Part shown: positions 26,612 to 34,740 of the stretch, one piece after another
Position numbering within the stretch: the first letter of the stretch is position 1
How the letters are laid out: each line of letters begins with the position of its first letter
NCBI GenBank assembly: GCA_031180825.1
Contig: JAPSLM010000005.1
Coordinates: 273,478 to 337,477, forward strand
Direction: 5' to 3'
Length of the DNA stretch: 64,000 nt
Origin: Paenibacillus sp.
GTDB taxonomy: Bacteria; Bacillota; Bacilli; Paenibacillales; NBRC-103111
The notes under the pieces: model-generated
Database searches by the model: none
The model's input: the letters and a program-made list of their open reading frames with translations, nothing else
What the model was told of the DNA's origin: nothing
Position numbers and translations under genes: made by a program

Positions 26612-27738
26612 GGCTTCAGCAGTTCGTTGGAAATGACGATCCGGTGAATCTGGTTGGTTCCCTCGTAAATTTGCGTCACTTTCGCATCCCGGAACAATCG
26701 CTCCAGCGGGTGGCCGTTCGTCCATCCGCCGCTTCCAAGCAGTTGCAGCGCTTCCGTCGTGACCGCCATGGCGGTATCGCTGGCGAACATTTTGGCCATG
26801 GATGCTTCCTTCGTACAAGGCTTGCCGTTCTGCCGCAGCCAGGCGGCCCGGTACACCAGCAAGCTTGCAGCGTCGACCCGGGCCGCCATTTCCGTAAGCA
26901 CGGGCTCCGCCGCACGCTGCCGCTCTTTCGGATACCGCTCCCTTACGGAGCGCTCCGTCTGTTCCAAGGCGGCTCTGGCGATCCCGAGCGCCTGGGCGCC
27001 GATGCCGATCCGGCCCCCGTCCAAAATCGACTTGGCCATGGCGAACCCCTCTCCTTCCTGCCCCAGCCGCTGTGCGGCGGGAAGACGGACCTGGTCGAAG
27101 GTCAGCTCGCACGTATTGGAGCCGCGAAGCCCCATCTTCTTCTCCTTCTTCGCCACCCGGAAGCCGGGCGCGGTTTTCTCGACAATAAAGGCGGTAACCC
27201 CGGAAGATCCCTGTCCCGGACCGGTCACGGCAAAAACGATATAGACGTCCGCTTCGCCCGCGTTCGTAATGAATACCTTCGAGCCGTTCAGGATGTAGTC
27301 TTCACCGACCCGTGAGGCGGACGTCCTGATCCCAGCCGCATCGGAGCCGGCATGCGGCTCCGTCAGGGCGAACGCCCCGAGCCATTCCCCCGAGGCCAAT
27401 TTTGGAAGATACTTTCCTTTTTGCTCCTCCGTGCCGTAATACACAATAGGCAAGGTCGCAACCGAGGTGTGGACGGACAAAATAACGCCGACGGCGGCGC
27501 TGACTTTGGATATTTCCTCGATGGCCATCATATACGAAATCAGATCCGCGCCGCTTCCGCCCCATTCCCGGGGAACCGGCAGCCCCAGAAGGCCACAGCC
27601 GCCCATTTCGTTCACGAGCGCTCGCGGAAATGCGTCGGATTCCTCCATAACCGGGACGGACGGAGCGACCCGGCTGACGGCGTACTCGCGCACCTTGCTC
27701 CGGAAGCGCTCCTGTTCGTCCGTAAAGCACAGCTCCAT
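26608..27738 (-). CDS. acyl-CoA dehydrogenase (short/branched chain type)
   Basis: 376 residues with the expected FAD-binding and substrate segments (TEPHAGSDAAGIRT, LNGSKVFITNAGEADVYIVF), a C-terminal helix bundle and the catalytic Glu in QIYEGTNQIHRI (about residue 363). It introduces a 2,3 double bond in short acyl-CoA and passes electrons to ETF. Context suggests butyryl-CoA or isobutyryl-CoA. It follows the thiolase gene by 17 bases. AAGGAGG lies about 12 bases before the ATG. Confidence 0.92.
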   Translation of the reverse strand: MELCFTDEQERFRSKVREYAVSRVAPSVPVMEESDAFPRALVNEMGGCGLLGLPVPREWGGSGADLISYMMAIEEISKVSAAVGVILSVHTSVATLPIVYYGTEEQKGKYLPKLASGEWLGAFALTEPHAGSDAAGIRTSASRVGEDYILNGSKVFITNAGEADVYIVFAVTGPGQGSSGVTAFIVEKTAPGFRVAKKEKKMGLRGSNTCELTFDQVRLPAAQRLGQEGEGFAMAKSILDGGRIGIGAQALGIARAALEQTERSVRERYPKERQRAAEPVLTEMAARVDAASLLVYRAAWLRQNGKPCTKEASMAKMFASDTAMAVTTEALQLLGSGGWTNGHPLERLFRDAKVTQIYEGTNQIHRIVISNELLKP

Positions 27739-27755
27739 CAGTCGTCAACGCCTCC

Positions 27756-28934
27756 TTATTCATCCACCCGAAGCAAAATCGCATCTCCCTGACCGCCCCC
27801 GCTGCAAATGGCCGCAATGCCGAGTCCGCCTCCGCGGCGTCTCAGTTCATAGATCAAGGTCAGTACGATCCTTGCCCCGCTGGCCCCGATCGGATGCCCG
27901 AGCGCGATCGCTCCGCCGTTGACGTTGACCTTATCCTCGTCCCAGCCGACGAGGCTGCCGCTGGCAAGAACGACCGCCGCAAACGCTTCGTTGACCTCCA
28001 GCAAGTCAATCTCCCGCAACGATTTGCCCGTTTGCTGCAGCAGCTTCCGAATGGCGAGTCCGGGTGTGATCGTAAAATAAGGCGCTTCGACGGCAACGGT
28101 CGTATGCCCGATGATCGACGCAAGCGGCGAATAGCGCTCGCGGACCGCTTTTTCTTCGGACATCACCACCAGCGCGGCCGCCCCGTCGCTAATGCCCGGA
28201 GCATTGCCTGCGGTTACGGTGCCCCCCTGCACGAAGGCGGGCGACAGCTTGGCGAGCTTCTCCGCACTCGTATCGGCGCGGGGAGCTTCATCCGTATCGA
28301 TGTCCGCGTAAGAGCCCGCCCCGCAAGCGACGGGCACGATCTCCTCCTTGAACAGCCCCTGCCGGATCGCCTCCAAGGCTCGCCCGTGGCTCCGCAGCGC
28401 CCATTCGTCTTGAAGCCGGCGGCTGATGCCTTTCTCGGCGACGATTCTTTCGGCATACTCTCCCATGTGAACATGCTGAAAAGCACAGTGCAGCCCATCC
28501 CGCATGAGCAGATCCGTCACCTTCTTGTCTCCGAGGCGGCAGCCCCAGCGCGCCTCGGCCGCCGCGTACGGCGCGTTGCTCATGCTTTCCATCCCGCCGG
28601 CTACGATCGTTTCGGCATCGCCCGCCCGGATGATTTGGTCGGCCAGCGTAATGCTGCGCATGCCGGAGGCGCATACCTTGTTGATCGTCTCCGTCTGCAC
28701 GCCCCAGTCCAATCCGGCCAACCGCGCCGCCTGGCGCGACGGGATTTGTCCGGCGCCGCCCTGCAGCACCATGCCCATAATGACCTCATCGACTTCGGAG
28801 GGAACCACCTTGGCTTTGTCCAGAGCCCCTTCGATGGCGATGCCGCCAAGCTCGACGGCCTGTTTGCTTTTCAATGCGCCTCCGAATTTCCCGAATGCCG
28901 TGCGGGCTCCTCCGACAATCACAGATTCTCTCAT
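27756..28934 (-). CDS. acetyl-CoA acetyltransferase (thiolase)
   Basis: 392 residues. The nucleophile Cys is in [11 protein letters not shown] (about residue 88), a [11 protein letters not shown] segment near residue 346 and the C-terminal Cys in CSGGGQGDA supply the other catalytic residues. It splits acetoacetyl-CoA to two acetyl-CoA, or runs in reverse. GGGAGGAG precedes the ATG. The start overlaps the stop of a 29-codon ORF (ATGA), so it may be translationally coupled to the gene before it. Confidence 0.93.
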   Translation of the reverse strand: MRESVIVGGARTAFGKFGGALKSKQAVELGGIAIEGALDKAKVVPSEVDEVIMGMVLQGGAGQIPSRQAARLAGLDWGVQTETINKVCASGMRSITLADQIIRAGDAETIVAGGMESMSNAPYAAAEARWGCRLGDKKVTDLLMRDGLHCAFQHVHMGEYAERIVAEKGISRRLQDEWALRSHGRALEAIRQGLFKEEIVPVACGAGSYADIDTDEAPRADTSAEKLAKLSPAFVQGGTVTAGNAPGISDGAAALVVMSEEKAVRERYSPLASIIGHTTVAVEAPYFTITPGLAIRKLLQQTGKSLREIDLLEVNEAFAAVVLASGSLVGWDEDKVNVNGGAIALGHPIGASGARIVLTLIYELRRRGGGLGIAAICSGGGQGDAILLRVDE

Positions 28935-29020
28935 CGCTTCTCCTCCCGAGCTTTCCCCAAGAAAGCCGCGTGATCATGAAAATTGCCGCCCCTCTTCCAG
29001 CCTGACTGCTCAAAGCTCAT
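28931..29020 (-). CDS. possible 29-residue coupled small ORF
   Basis: It fills the 82-base gap between an acyl-CoA dehydrogenase gene and the thiolase gene. Its ATG overlaps the upstream stop and its TGA overlaps the thiolase start, each by an ATGA. The product would be charged (SFEQSGWKRGG at the start, GKAREEKR at the end). It has a weak ribosome binding site and no family I recognise. It may only be a coupling device. Confidence 0.3.
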   Translation of the reverse strand: MSFEQSGWKRGGNFHDHAAFLGKAREEKR

Positions 29021-30138
29021 CCGCATCCGGCCCAAACGTCCATGCCTTTGATCATATGCAGCGCTTTGGCGTCGCGCATGTACCGCTCGACGCGGAACTC
29101 CTTCATATAGCCGTAGCCCCCGAGGATCTGCACCGCATCTGTCGTCGAAGCCATGGCGGCCTCGGCTGCAAAAGCCAGCGCCCGGTCGGACGGCTCGGCA
29201 TAGGCCAACCCCTTGTCCTCGTTCCAGGCGGCCTGACGGGCAAGGAGACTCGAAGCCTCGGCGGCCGCGCACATCTCGGCCAGCATGAAAGCCACCGCCT
29301 GGTGCCGCGCAATCGGCTTGCCGAACTGCGTCCGCTCCTTGGCGTAAGCCAGCGCCGCCTGAAAGGCTCCATGTGCAAGCCCGGCCGCCATCGCCGCCAA
29401 GCCGTACCGGGCGCCGGCCCACGTCTCCCCGGCGATGGCGGCCCCTTGTCCGATACGGCCGATCAGTTGTCCCGCGGAAATGCGGCAGCGATCGAAGGTC
29501 AGATGAGCCATGCCGGAGGAGCGAAGACCAAGGGCCCGGGTGACGGGCCGGATCTGCAAGCCGCTCATCCCCCGCTCAACGAGAAATGCGGCGGTGGTAC
29601 GTTCGGGTCGCCCCTCGCCTTCTACATTCGCGTATACCAGAAACAGGTCGGCTTCGCTGCCGTTAAATACAAACTCCTGCGTCCCGTCGAGAACGTACCC
29701 GTCTTCATCCGGCTTCGCCGTCAGCGCGAAGGCAAGCGGAGGAAGCTCTCCGGAACGCGGGGGCAGCGATCCGGCCCCAAGCGTCCGGCCCTCGATCAGC
29801 GCCCGCAAATACTTGGCTTCAAGCTCCTTCCGCCCGAACCTGTACACCGGCCAGGTCACAAGCTGCACATGCGCCCACAGCACCGCCCCAAGCGAAGCGC
29901 TGCCTCCGGCCAGCTGCTCCAGCAGCAGGACGTAGCTTGCAAACCCTCCCCCGGCCCCTCCGTCCGATTCCGGCCAAGGCAAGCCGGTAAAGCCCAGCGC
30001 CGCCATCCGGTCGAACAGCCCGCGGTCGAACGCTTCCGCTTCATCCAGCCGCCCGGCCTTCTTTTCCACTTCCTTGGCGACAAAATCGCGCACCACGTCA
30101 CAGATCATTTCCTGCTCTTCCGTCAACTCGAACCTCAT
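29017..30138 (-). CDS. acyl-CoA dehydrogenase family protein with an atypical C-terminus
   Basis: 373 residues with the acyl-CoA dehydrogenase fold: ELTEEQEMICDVVRDF at the start, a middle beta domain and the C-terminal helices (VQILGGYGYMKEFRVERYMR). After YMRDAKALH the usual YEGT-type catalytic Glu segment is replaced by MIKGMDVWAGCG and the protein ends. Some family members place the Glu elsewhere, so activity is not excluded. ATG at 30138 with AAAGGAGAG upstream. It is the first gene of the acyl-CoA dehydrogenase-thiolase-acyl-CoA dehydrogenase group. Confidence 0.85.
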   Translation of the reverse strand: MRFELTEEQEMICDVVRDFVAKEVEKKAGRLDEAEAFDRGLFDRMAALGFTGLPWPESDGGAGGGFASYVLLLEQLAGGSASLGAVLWAHVQLVTWPVYRFGRKELEAKYLRALIEGRTLGAGSLPPRSGELPPLAFALTAKPDEDGYVLDGTQEFVFNGSEADLFLVYANVEGEGRPERTTAAFLVERGMSGLQIRPVTRALGLRSSGMAHLTFDRCRISAGQLIGRIGQGAAIAGETWAGARYGLAAMAAGLAHGAFQAALAYAKERTQFGKPIARHQAVAFMLAEMCAAAEASSLLARQAAWNEDKGLAYAEPSDRALAFAAEAAMASTTDAVQILGGYGYMKEFRVERYMRDAKALHMIKGMDVWAGCG

Positions 30139-30442
30139 GTAATCTCTCCTTTGAACACACAAAGGGACTGACGTCGAAACGGCTTTCTATCCCCATGGTA
30201 TGAAATATTTGGGGTAAATATGATGTCATAATGGAAATAAAACGTGCGAATGAAACAAGCTGTACCACTCTACGCCAATCCTTGCGGTACTCCATATTCT
30301 TGCGCGGATTCGTCACCGCAATGTAATCCTGCAGCATATTACTAAGTGCGCGGCAGAACTCCGGGTCCATTTGCTTGATTGTACGTTCAAGTATTTGCTC
30401 GCTCTTCTCGATAACCAATTCACGTTCTTGTTTTGTAGACAT
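30098..30442 (-). CDS. hypothetical protein, doubtful
   Basis: An open frame of 114 codons that starts just past the terminator of the M56 gene and runs 41 bases into the acyl-CoA dehydrogenase gene. The first ~80 residues look protein-like (ILERTIKQMDPEFCRAL), but there is no ribosome binding site, and the C-terminal end lies over the next gene's start. It may be a remnant. Confidence 0.3.
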   Translation of the reverse strand: MSTKQERELVIEKSEQILERTIKQMDPEFCRALSNMLQDYIAVTNPRKNMEYRKDWRRVVQLVSFARFISIMTSYLPQIFHTMGIESRFDVSPFVCSKERLHEVRVDGRAGNDL

Positions 30443-30460
30443 GAGACTTAAACAAGGCAT

Positions 30461-30488
30461 AAAAAAAAGCGTCTGAACCCCAGACGCC
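30461..30488 (-). terminator. intrinsic terminator of the BlaI/M56 operon
   Basis: GCGTCTG (30469-30475) pairs with CAGACGC (30481-30487); eight T residues follow on the minus strand. Confidence 0.85.
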
Positions 30489-30501
30489 TACAACTTTTAT
30501 G

Positions 30502-32754
30502 CTATTTCAAATTGTTCAGATCCGCAGCTTTTTCGTTCATCAAATAAGTAACGATGTCCTCCTGCGGTAGTCCTTCTCCTTTGAAGACGACTTGGAAGCA
30601 GACATCGCCCTCTTTCCAGTAATAGCTGACGAAATCAATCTCATCCGGGCTGCTTAATTGCCCGTCGATCTTGTATTTCGCCGTTTTGAGCACCTCTCGT
30701 CCTCCCAAAATGATCGGACTGACCGGCGCCGGATGCTTCTTTCCGTCAATGCGGTAAAAAGCGGCGCTCCCATTCTTTTGCATGTCCTCGTAAATCGTGC
30801 CGTTTCTGATCTGCTTAAAGGAAAAGCCTTGTACGATATCCTTATCCTTGTCATCGGTTTTTATATATCGGATGTTCAGGAATCTGGTTTTTCGATCTTC
30901 CTCGTCGTCCGGATAACCGAAATTGATCTTTTGCGTTACAGTAGCCCCTGTGGCTGTATACTGCCCAAGCACTTCAAGGGGAAACTTGGGCTCAAATCCG
31001 ATGGCTTCCGGCGTCCGCTGCAAATCCCCGGTGTCATAAATGGATGTATTTAACCTTTCTTGGTTGACGTGGCTTTTATACGTCTCCTGATCGGGATACT
31101 TCATGGAAGCGATCATGGCCAAAAGATCTTGATCCGAAAGATCGTCTCCGTCCAGCCGGTACAGAACACCGTTGTCCAACCAGAAATAGTACAGGCTCTC
31201 AGATGTTTTCTTACTGAATTTCGTACTGACGATGATTTTATAGATTTGCATTCCGTGAAGGGTCAGAGGCTCTTTCTTGATCTCGATTTGGCGTTCGGCC
31301 ATCTTTTTTTCCCGCTGTTCGAACTCTGCGTAAGCTTCGTCCAGACCGGCTCCGCCCGATTCGACAAGCAGTCCGAATTGGCCATAGATCGTTCTTCCTT
31401 GACGCTTTGTATAATGGACGTCTACTTTGGTGAGGCGAGCATCATCCTCGCTTTTTGAATCAAGCGAGATTTCTTCGAATTTATAGCCCTCCGGCAAAAC
31501 CGCCGGGACTTTGAACTTGATGTCAGCCACCTTGGCCGCTTTTTCCAAGTTGTCATAGCTCCGGTAAGAAGATTCAAAAAGAATCCGGTTCTCGGTCTTG
31601 ACTGTTGCGGTTGCGGGAGTTTGTCCCACACCGTCGCCTGCTGTCGGCTCGGCCGCATTGGTCAGCGTCGCTGCGCTCAGAAGAGCGACACCCAAGACGG
31701 CAACCGCAGACAATTTATAGGAGCCTGCTTTGAATGACTTGATCATTTCAATCCTCCTCACAAGTTGATTCGACTTCGTCGCCCCGTCAAAATACAGCAA
31801 ATTCGGCAGCTTGCGGCGGGAAGAAAACCGCTGTAGAAAACCGATAATCGTCATGCCATACGGTACGGCCTCGGCTTCGCCCAGAACCTCCAATACGCAG
31901 GCGTCGCACGCCAGCTCCCTGTCAGCCTTCATTCTCTTGGTGCTCATCCACACCACCGGATTGATCCAATGGACGGCCACAACGATGCTTCCCAGCAGGT
32001 TCCAGGCCACATCCTTCCGCTTATGATGAGCCAGCTCATGCGAGAATACGTGGGCAAGCTGCGACGCACTTAACTCCTTGTCAATGCCTTCAGGGAAATA
32101 AATCCATGGACGAAGCAGCCCGGAAATATATGGACTTCTTGCGCAGCTCCCTGTGTATACGGGGATCGGCCGCTTAATGCCGAATTTCCTTCGACAATCG
32201 TCGACGATAGACAAGATCCGGGGATCGGTGACGAGCGTAAGCGTCTTGAACCTTCTGCGCATCTTCAGCATGTAGACGAGCAAGCAGGTTAAGAGCGTAA
32301 CCGCTCCGGCAAGCCATACGGCCGCTGCAATTTTTAATGCCAAGGGATAGGAAAGCGGCGCCGGATTTTCCACCGCAGTCGGCAATTGGGCATCCGGAAC
32401 GGTGTCCTTTTCCGGACGAATCATGCTATAATCGTGCTGAACATATTCATTCTCTTGGCTGTTCCGGGATCGTTCCGCAGACGGGTTGTTCTCTTTCTCC
32501 GTTAATGGGATGACCAGAGAAACAGCTCTTTTTATGTCTGTGCCGAAGTGCAGCATATGAAACAAACTTACAGGGCTGTCCGGAAAAACAGGCAGCAGCA
32601 GGCGTACCAGCACGATAAGCCACAGCGCATGCCGGATGCGGGCGCTGCTACGGCCGCGAAACAGCGCCTGAATCGTCATGACCAACAGCGCAACCGCGCT
32701 CGCCGCCAAGGTGGAATACCACAGCCCTATAAACATATCGCATAGTATCTCCAT
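30502..32754 (-). CDS. BlaR1/MecR1-type M56 membrane metallopeptidase with DUF4367-like C-terminus
   Basis: 750 residues. Membrane spans at about 8-30, 43-60 and 138-163, the zinc motif HELAH at 239-243, a fourth span at about 345-363, then an extracellular region of ~385 residues with a DUF4367-like segment (KFKVPAVLPEGYKFEEI). In BlaR1 the outer domain binds a beta-lactam and triggers the protease to clear BlaI. The outer domain here lacks any penicillin-binding motif I can see (no SxxK with KTG), so the signal is unknown. It follows its BlaI-type partner by 34 bases; GAGGT precedes the ATG. Confidence 0.88.
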   Translation of the reverse strand: MEILCDMFIGLWYSTLAASAVALLVMTIQALFRGRSSARIRHALWLIVLVRLLLPVFPDSPVSLFHMLHFGTDIKRAVSLVIPLTEKENNPSAERSRNSQENEYVQHDYSMIRPEKDTVPDAQLPTAVENPAPLSYPLALKIAAAVWLAGAVTLLTCLLVYMLKMRRRFKTLTLVTDPRILSIVDDCRRKFGIKRPIPVYTGSCARSPYISGLLRPWIYFPEGIDKELSASQLAHVFSHELAHHKRKDVAWNLLGSIVVAVHWINPVVWMSTKRMKADRELACDACVLEVLGEAEAVPYGMTIIGFLQRFSSRRKLPNLLYFDGATKSNQLVRRIEMIKSFKAGSYKLSAVAVLGVALLSAATLTNAAEPTAGDGVGQTPATATVKTENRILFESSYRSYDNLEKAAKVADIKFKVPAVLPEGYKFEEISLDSKSEDDARLTKVDVHYTKRQGRTIYGQFGLLVESGGAGLDEAYAEFEQREKKMAERQIEIKKEPLTLHGMQIYKIIVSTKFSKKTSESLYYFWLDNGVLYRLDGDDLSDQDLLAMIASMKYPDQETYKSHVNQERLNTSIYDTGDLQRTPEAIGFEPKFPLEVLGQYTATGATVTQKINFGYPDDEEDRKTRFLNIRYIKTDDKDKDIVQGFSFKQIRNGTIYEDMQKNGSAAFYRIDGKKHPAPVSPIILGGREVLKTAKYKIDGQLSSPDEIDFVSYYWKEGDVCFQVVFKGEGLPQEDIVTYLMNEKAADLNNLK

Positions 32755-32788
32755 GGTTTACCTCAATGAAAAGAATTTCGGTGCTCCG

Positions 32789-33205
32789 TCATGCCTTGGG
32801 GCGGCTATCCTTCTTCTCCTGCTTTTCCTGTTTTTCCGTAAGAATCCGCTGAAGCCGCTCAATCTCCTTGTCCGACAAATGGGCCTCTTCCAAGAAATTG
32901 GTTACCATAAGGTCTGCGGCCCCGCCAAACACCCTTTTCAAAAACGACTGACTCTCTGCCCGGACACATTCCTGCTCGGACACCAGCGGGTAATAGTGGT
33001 AGCTCCTTCCGGATTTCTCGAACCCGATCGCGTTCTTCTTCAACAGCCGGTTGATAAAGGTCCGGACCGTCTGGTCGCTCCATTCGATATCGGCAGGCAA
33101 TTGAAGCACGATCTGCTCGGCGGTTATCGGGCTGCTCCTCCAGATCACCTTCATGATTTCCCACTCCGATTCGGAAATTTTCGGAATACGCTGCATCCGT
33201 TTCAC
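32789..33205 (-). CDS. BlaI/MecI/CopY-family transcriptional repressor
   Basis: 138 residues. A winged helix (SESEWEIMKVIWRSSPITAEQIV, then SDQTVRTFINRLLKKNAIGFEK) covers the first ~80 residues, followed by a dimerisation region. It should repress its own operon from two palindromic sites upstream. BlaI-type repressors are cleaved or released when the partner M56 protease is activated. AAGGAGGTG precedes the ATG. Its paralog lies at 55146 with a different operator sequence. Confidence 0.92.
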   Translation of the reverse strand: MKRMQRIPKISESEWEIMKVIWRSSPITAEQIVLQLPADIEWSDQTVRTFINRLLKKNAIGFEKSGRSYHYYPLVSEQECVRAESQSFLKRVFGGAADLMVTNFLEEAHLSDKEIERLQRILTEKQEKQEKKDSRPKA

Positions 33206-33225
33206 CTCCTTGTACGCTTATTGAA

Positions 33226-33286
33226 TTACACTTGTAAATGAAAGGCGCCGTCTTTTAATATTACAAATGTAAATGAAAATTGTCAA
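33226..33286 (-). promoter_or_regulatory. promoter and two BlaI-type operators
   Basis: TTGACA (33281-33286), 17-base spacer, TAATAT (33258-33263) on the minus strand. Two dyads TTACA-NN-TGTAA lie at 33226-33237 and 33261-33272, the second inside the promoter spacer. Centres are 35 bases apart. The layout fits repression by the BlaI-type protein encoded next to it. Confidence 0.75.
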
Positions 33287-33407
33287 ATTGTGGCCCCCGA
33301 GCCCCATTCCTCCTAAAAAAGAAAGGGCCCGGAAGCCCGCCGCACCGCGCTCGGCACAACAGGTCCGTTCCCCCTTCCAAAGGCTCGGCAGTCTCCCCGG
33401 CCCAGCG

Positions 33408-34340
33408 TTATTCCGCTTGTTTCAACAAATCGAAAAGATGATTTTTCGTGAAATCGTAGGCAGGCTTATCTCCTTTCTTCGCGTAAAACCGTAAGCCGTC
33501 CAAGCCCTTGAAAAGCTGGTACCCGAGCAGTCTTTCTTCGAAGTAGGGGATCGATCGCCCTTCTACGGCCCATGCCTCGCGGACTCTCTGCGGAAATTGC
33601 GCTTTCGGGGCCCACAAATGCAGGACGGCCAAGTCGAACATGAAATCCCCGTACATCGCCATCTCCCAATCGACAATCCCGGTTACGGCATGATTTTCCG
33701 ATAACATATTGCCAAGATGAAAATCTCCATGAACCAAATAGCGTTCCTCAGGCGCATAGCCGATTCGTTCCATCATCTCGGCATAGATTCGTTCGAATAC
33801 GTCTTTCTCCAGAAAGCTGCTTTCAAAAAGAGCAGTCCAGCCACAATAAAATCCTTCTTGTTCCTCTTCAAAAGTCGAAGCCAGAAATTCCGTCCACGAC
33901 TTGGACGAGCCCTCTCCCGTAGGCCGGACCCATCCGAAGCCTGAAAAGAGTTCTACCCGGATTTGGTTCAGCCGTATAAACTGCCGGACCAGATCGGGCA
34001 GAACGCCGCGGATATCCGTTACGGCCTGGGAGATGATCGGGGTCCCCGCCACTTTTTCCGCAATCGAATAGTGTGCGCTGCCGCAGGTTCCAATCCCGAA
34101 GATCCGGGGCATCGGTACCCCGCAAGAAGCATACTGGTCCGAAATAAACTTCACCTTCTTCAGCGTCTCCGGGTCGTTCTTGAAATGAATAACATATTCC
34201 CGGCCATTTTTCGTATAGCTGTACACCTTGCTCAGCTCGCCCATGTCAATCGGAGCCACATCGGAAACGCCCTCCCCTTCGATTTGCCGCAAATAGCCGA
34301 GAGCCGCTTCCGTACTCATTTCAGGTTTAAACGAACGCAT
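33408..34340 (-). CDS. aminoglycoside phosphotransferase family protein, hygromycin kinase-like
   Basis: 310 residues with the kinase-like APH fold: catalytic HGDFHLGN (about residue 220), metal-binding IVDWE, and GELSKVYSY near the nucleotide loop. The segments SGFGWVRPTGEG and the EKVAGTP stretch resemble what I recall of hygromycin B 4-O-kinases. It would inactivate an aminoglycoside-type drug by phosphorylation, but the substrate is unproven and housekeeping roles are known in this superfamily. ATG at 34340 has AAAGGCGG upstream. A terminator and a leader with its own promoter precede it, which suggests induction by attenuation. Confidence 0.8.
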   Translation of the reverse strand: MRSFKPEMSTEAALGYLRQIEGEGVSDVAPIDMGELSKVYSYTKNGREYVIHFKNDPETLKKVKFISDQYASCGVPMPRIFGIGTCGSAHYSIAEKVAGTPIISQAVTDIRGVLPDLVRQFIRLNQIRVELFSGFGWVRPTGEGSSKSWTEFLASTFEEEQEGFYCGWTALFESSFLEKDVFERIYAEMMERIGYAPEERYLVHGDFHLGNMLSENHAVTGIVDWEMAMYGDFMFDLAVLHLWAPKAQFPQRVREAWAVEGRSIPYFEERLLGYQLFKGLDGLRFYAKKGDKPAYDFTKNHLFDLLKQAE

Positions 34341-34382
34341 TTCAATTCCGCCTTTCTCACTTAGGTTATTGGGTACGAAAAC

Positions 34383-34418
34383 AAAAAAAACCGCGGATGA
34401 ACATTGTCCATCCACGGC
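34383..34418 (-). terminator. intrinsic terminator in the leader of the phosphotransferase gene
   Basis: CCGCGGATG (34391-34399) pairs with CATCCACGG (34409-34417) with one mismatch, and eight T residues follow on the minus strand. It ends 43 bases upstream of the phosphotransferase start and downstream of a promoter, so it would stop the leader transcript before the gene. No minus-strand gene ends here except the AraC gene 320 bases away. Confidence 0.75.
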
Positions 34419-34585
34419 TTCCTATGCGTAAGAATGCGGAAACAAGACACGTCAAAAAAGCTGCCTTGGTTCATCGATTCAGCATAGACGGTGATGATCG
34501 GTTCATAACAGGAGTGCACAAGCGAACGCACGGCAAAGCAGCCCTGCCAAATCCGGCAGCGGGCCCCGGTCACGCTTATGGTATT

Positions 34586-34602
34586 CGGTTAAGACTTAAC
34601 CG
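34586..34602 (-). repeat. 17-base palindrome in the leader
   Basis: CGGTTAAG-A-CTTAACCG is a perfect dyad with one central base. It overlaps the last codons of the 12-codon leader ORF. It can act as an RNA hairpin behind a ribosome at the leader stop codon, or as a DNA operator. Confidence 0.55.
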
Positions 34603-34634
34603 TTCACTTCTGTCAGGAACACAGCCATCATCAT
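34596..34634 (-). CDS. candidate leader peptide of the phosphotransferase gene
   Basis: Three consecutive ATG codons open a frame MMMAVFLTEVNG that ends with TAA at 34596. It lies about 30 bases into the predicted leader transcript. The GGTGGG upstream is 12 bases from the first ATG, so translation efficiency is uncertain. Confidence 0.35.
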   Translation of the reverse strand: MMMAVFLTEVNG

Positions 34635-34671
34635 CACTGCACGTATCCCACCATTTCCACGATTTTGTTTT

Positions 34672-34701
34672 ATTATAGAACAACGATTCGGAATGAAGCA
34701 A
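34672..34701 (-). promoter_or_regulatory. promoter of the phosphotransferase leader
   Basis: On the minus strand TTGCTT (34696-34701), 18-base spacer, perfect TATAAT (34672-34677). The -35 box is poor. The transcript would begin near 34665. Confidence 0.55.
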
Positions 34702-34740
34702 GGCCGAAATGAAGCGACGGGCTGTCCCGGTCCTATGCCT

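Noticed and set aside
28504..30171. A 555-codon plus-strand frame
   Set aside because: Antisense shadow of the thiolase and acyl-CoA dehydrogenase genes in GC-rich DNA.
34383..34680. T-box or a known riboswitch before the phosphotransferase gene
   Set aside because: No T-box AGGGTGGNACCGCG segment and none of the common riboswitch cores (lysine, SAM, cobalamin, TPP) could be recognised.
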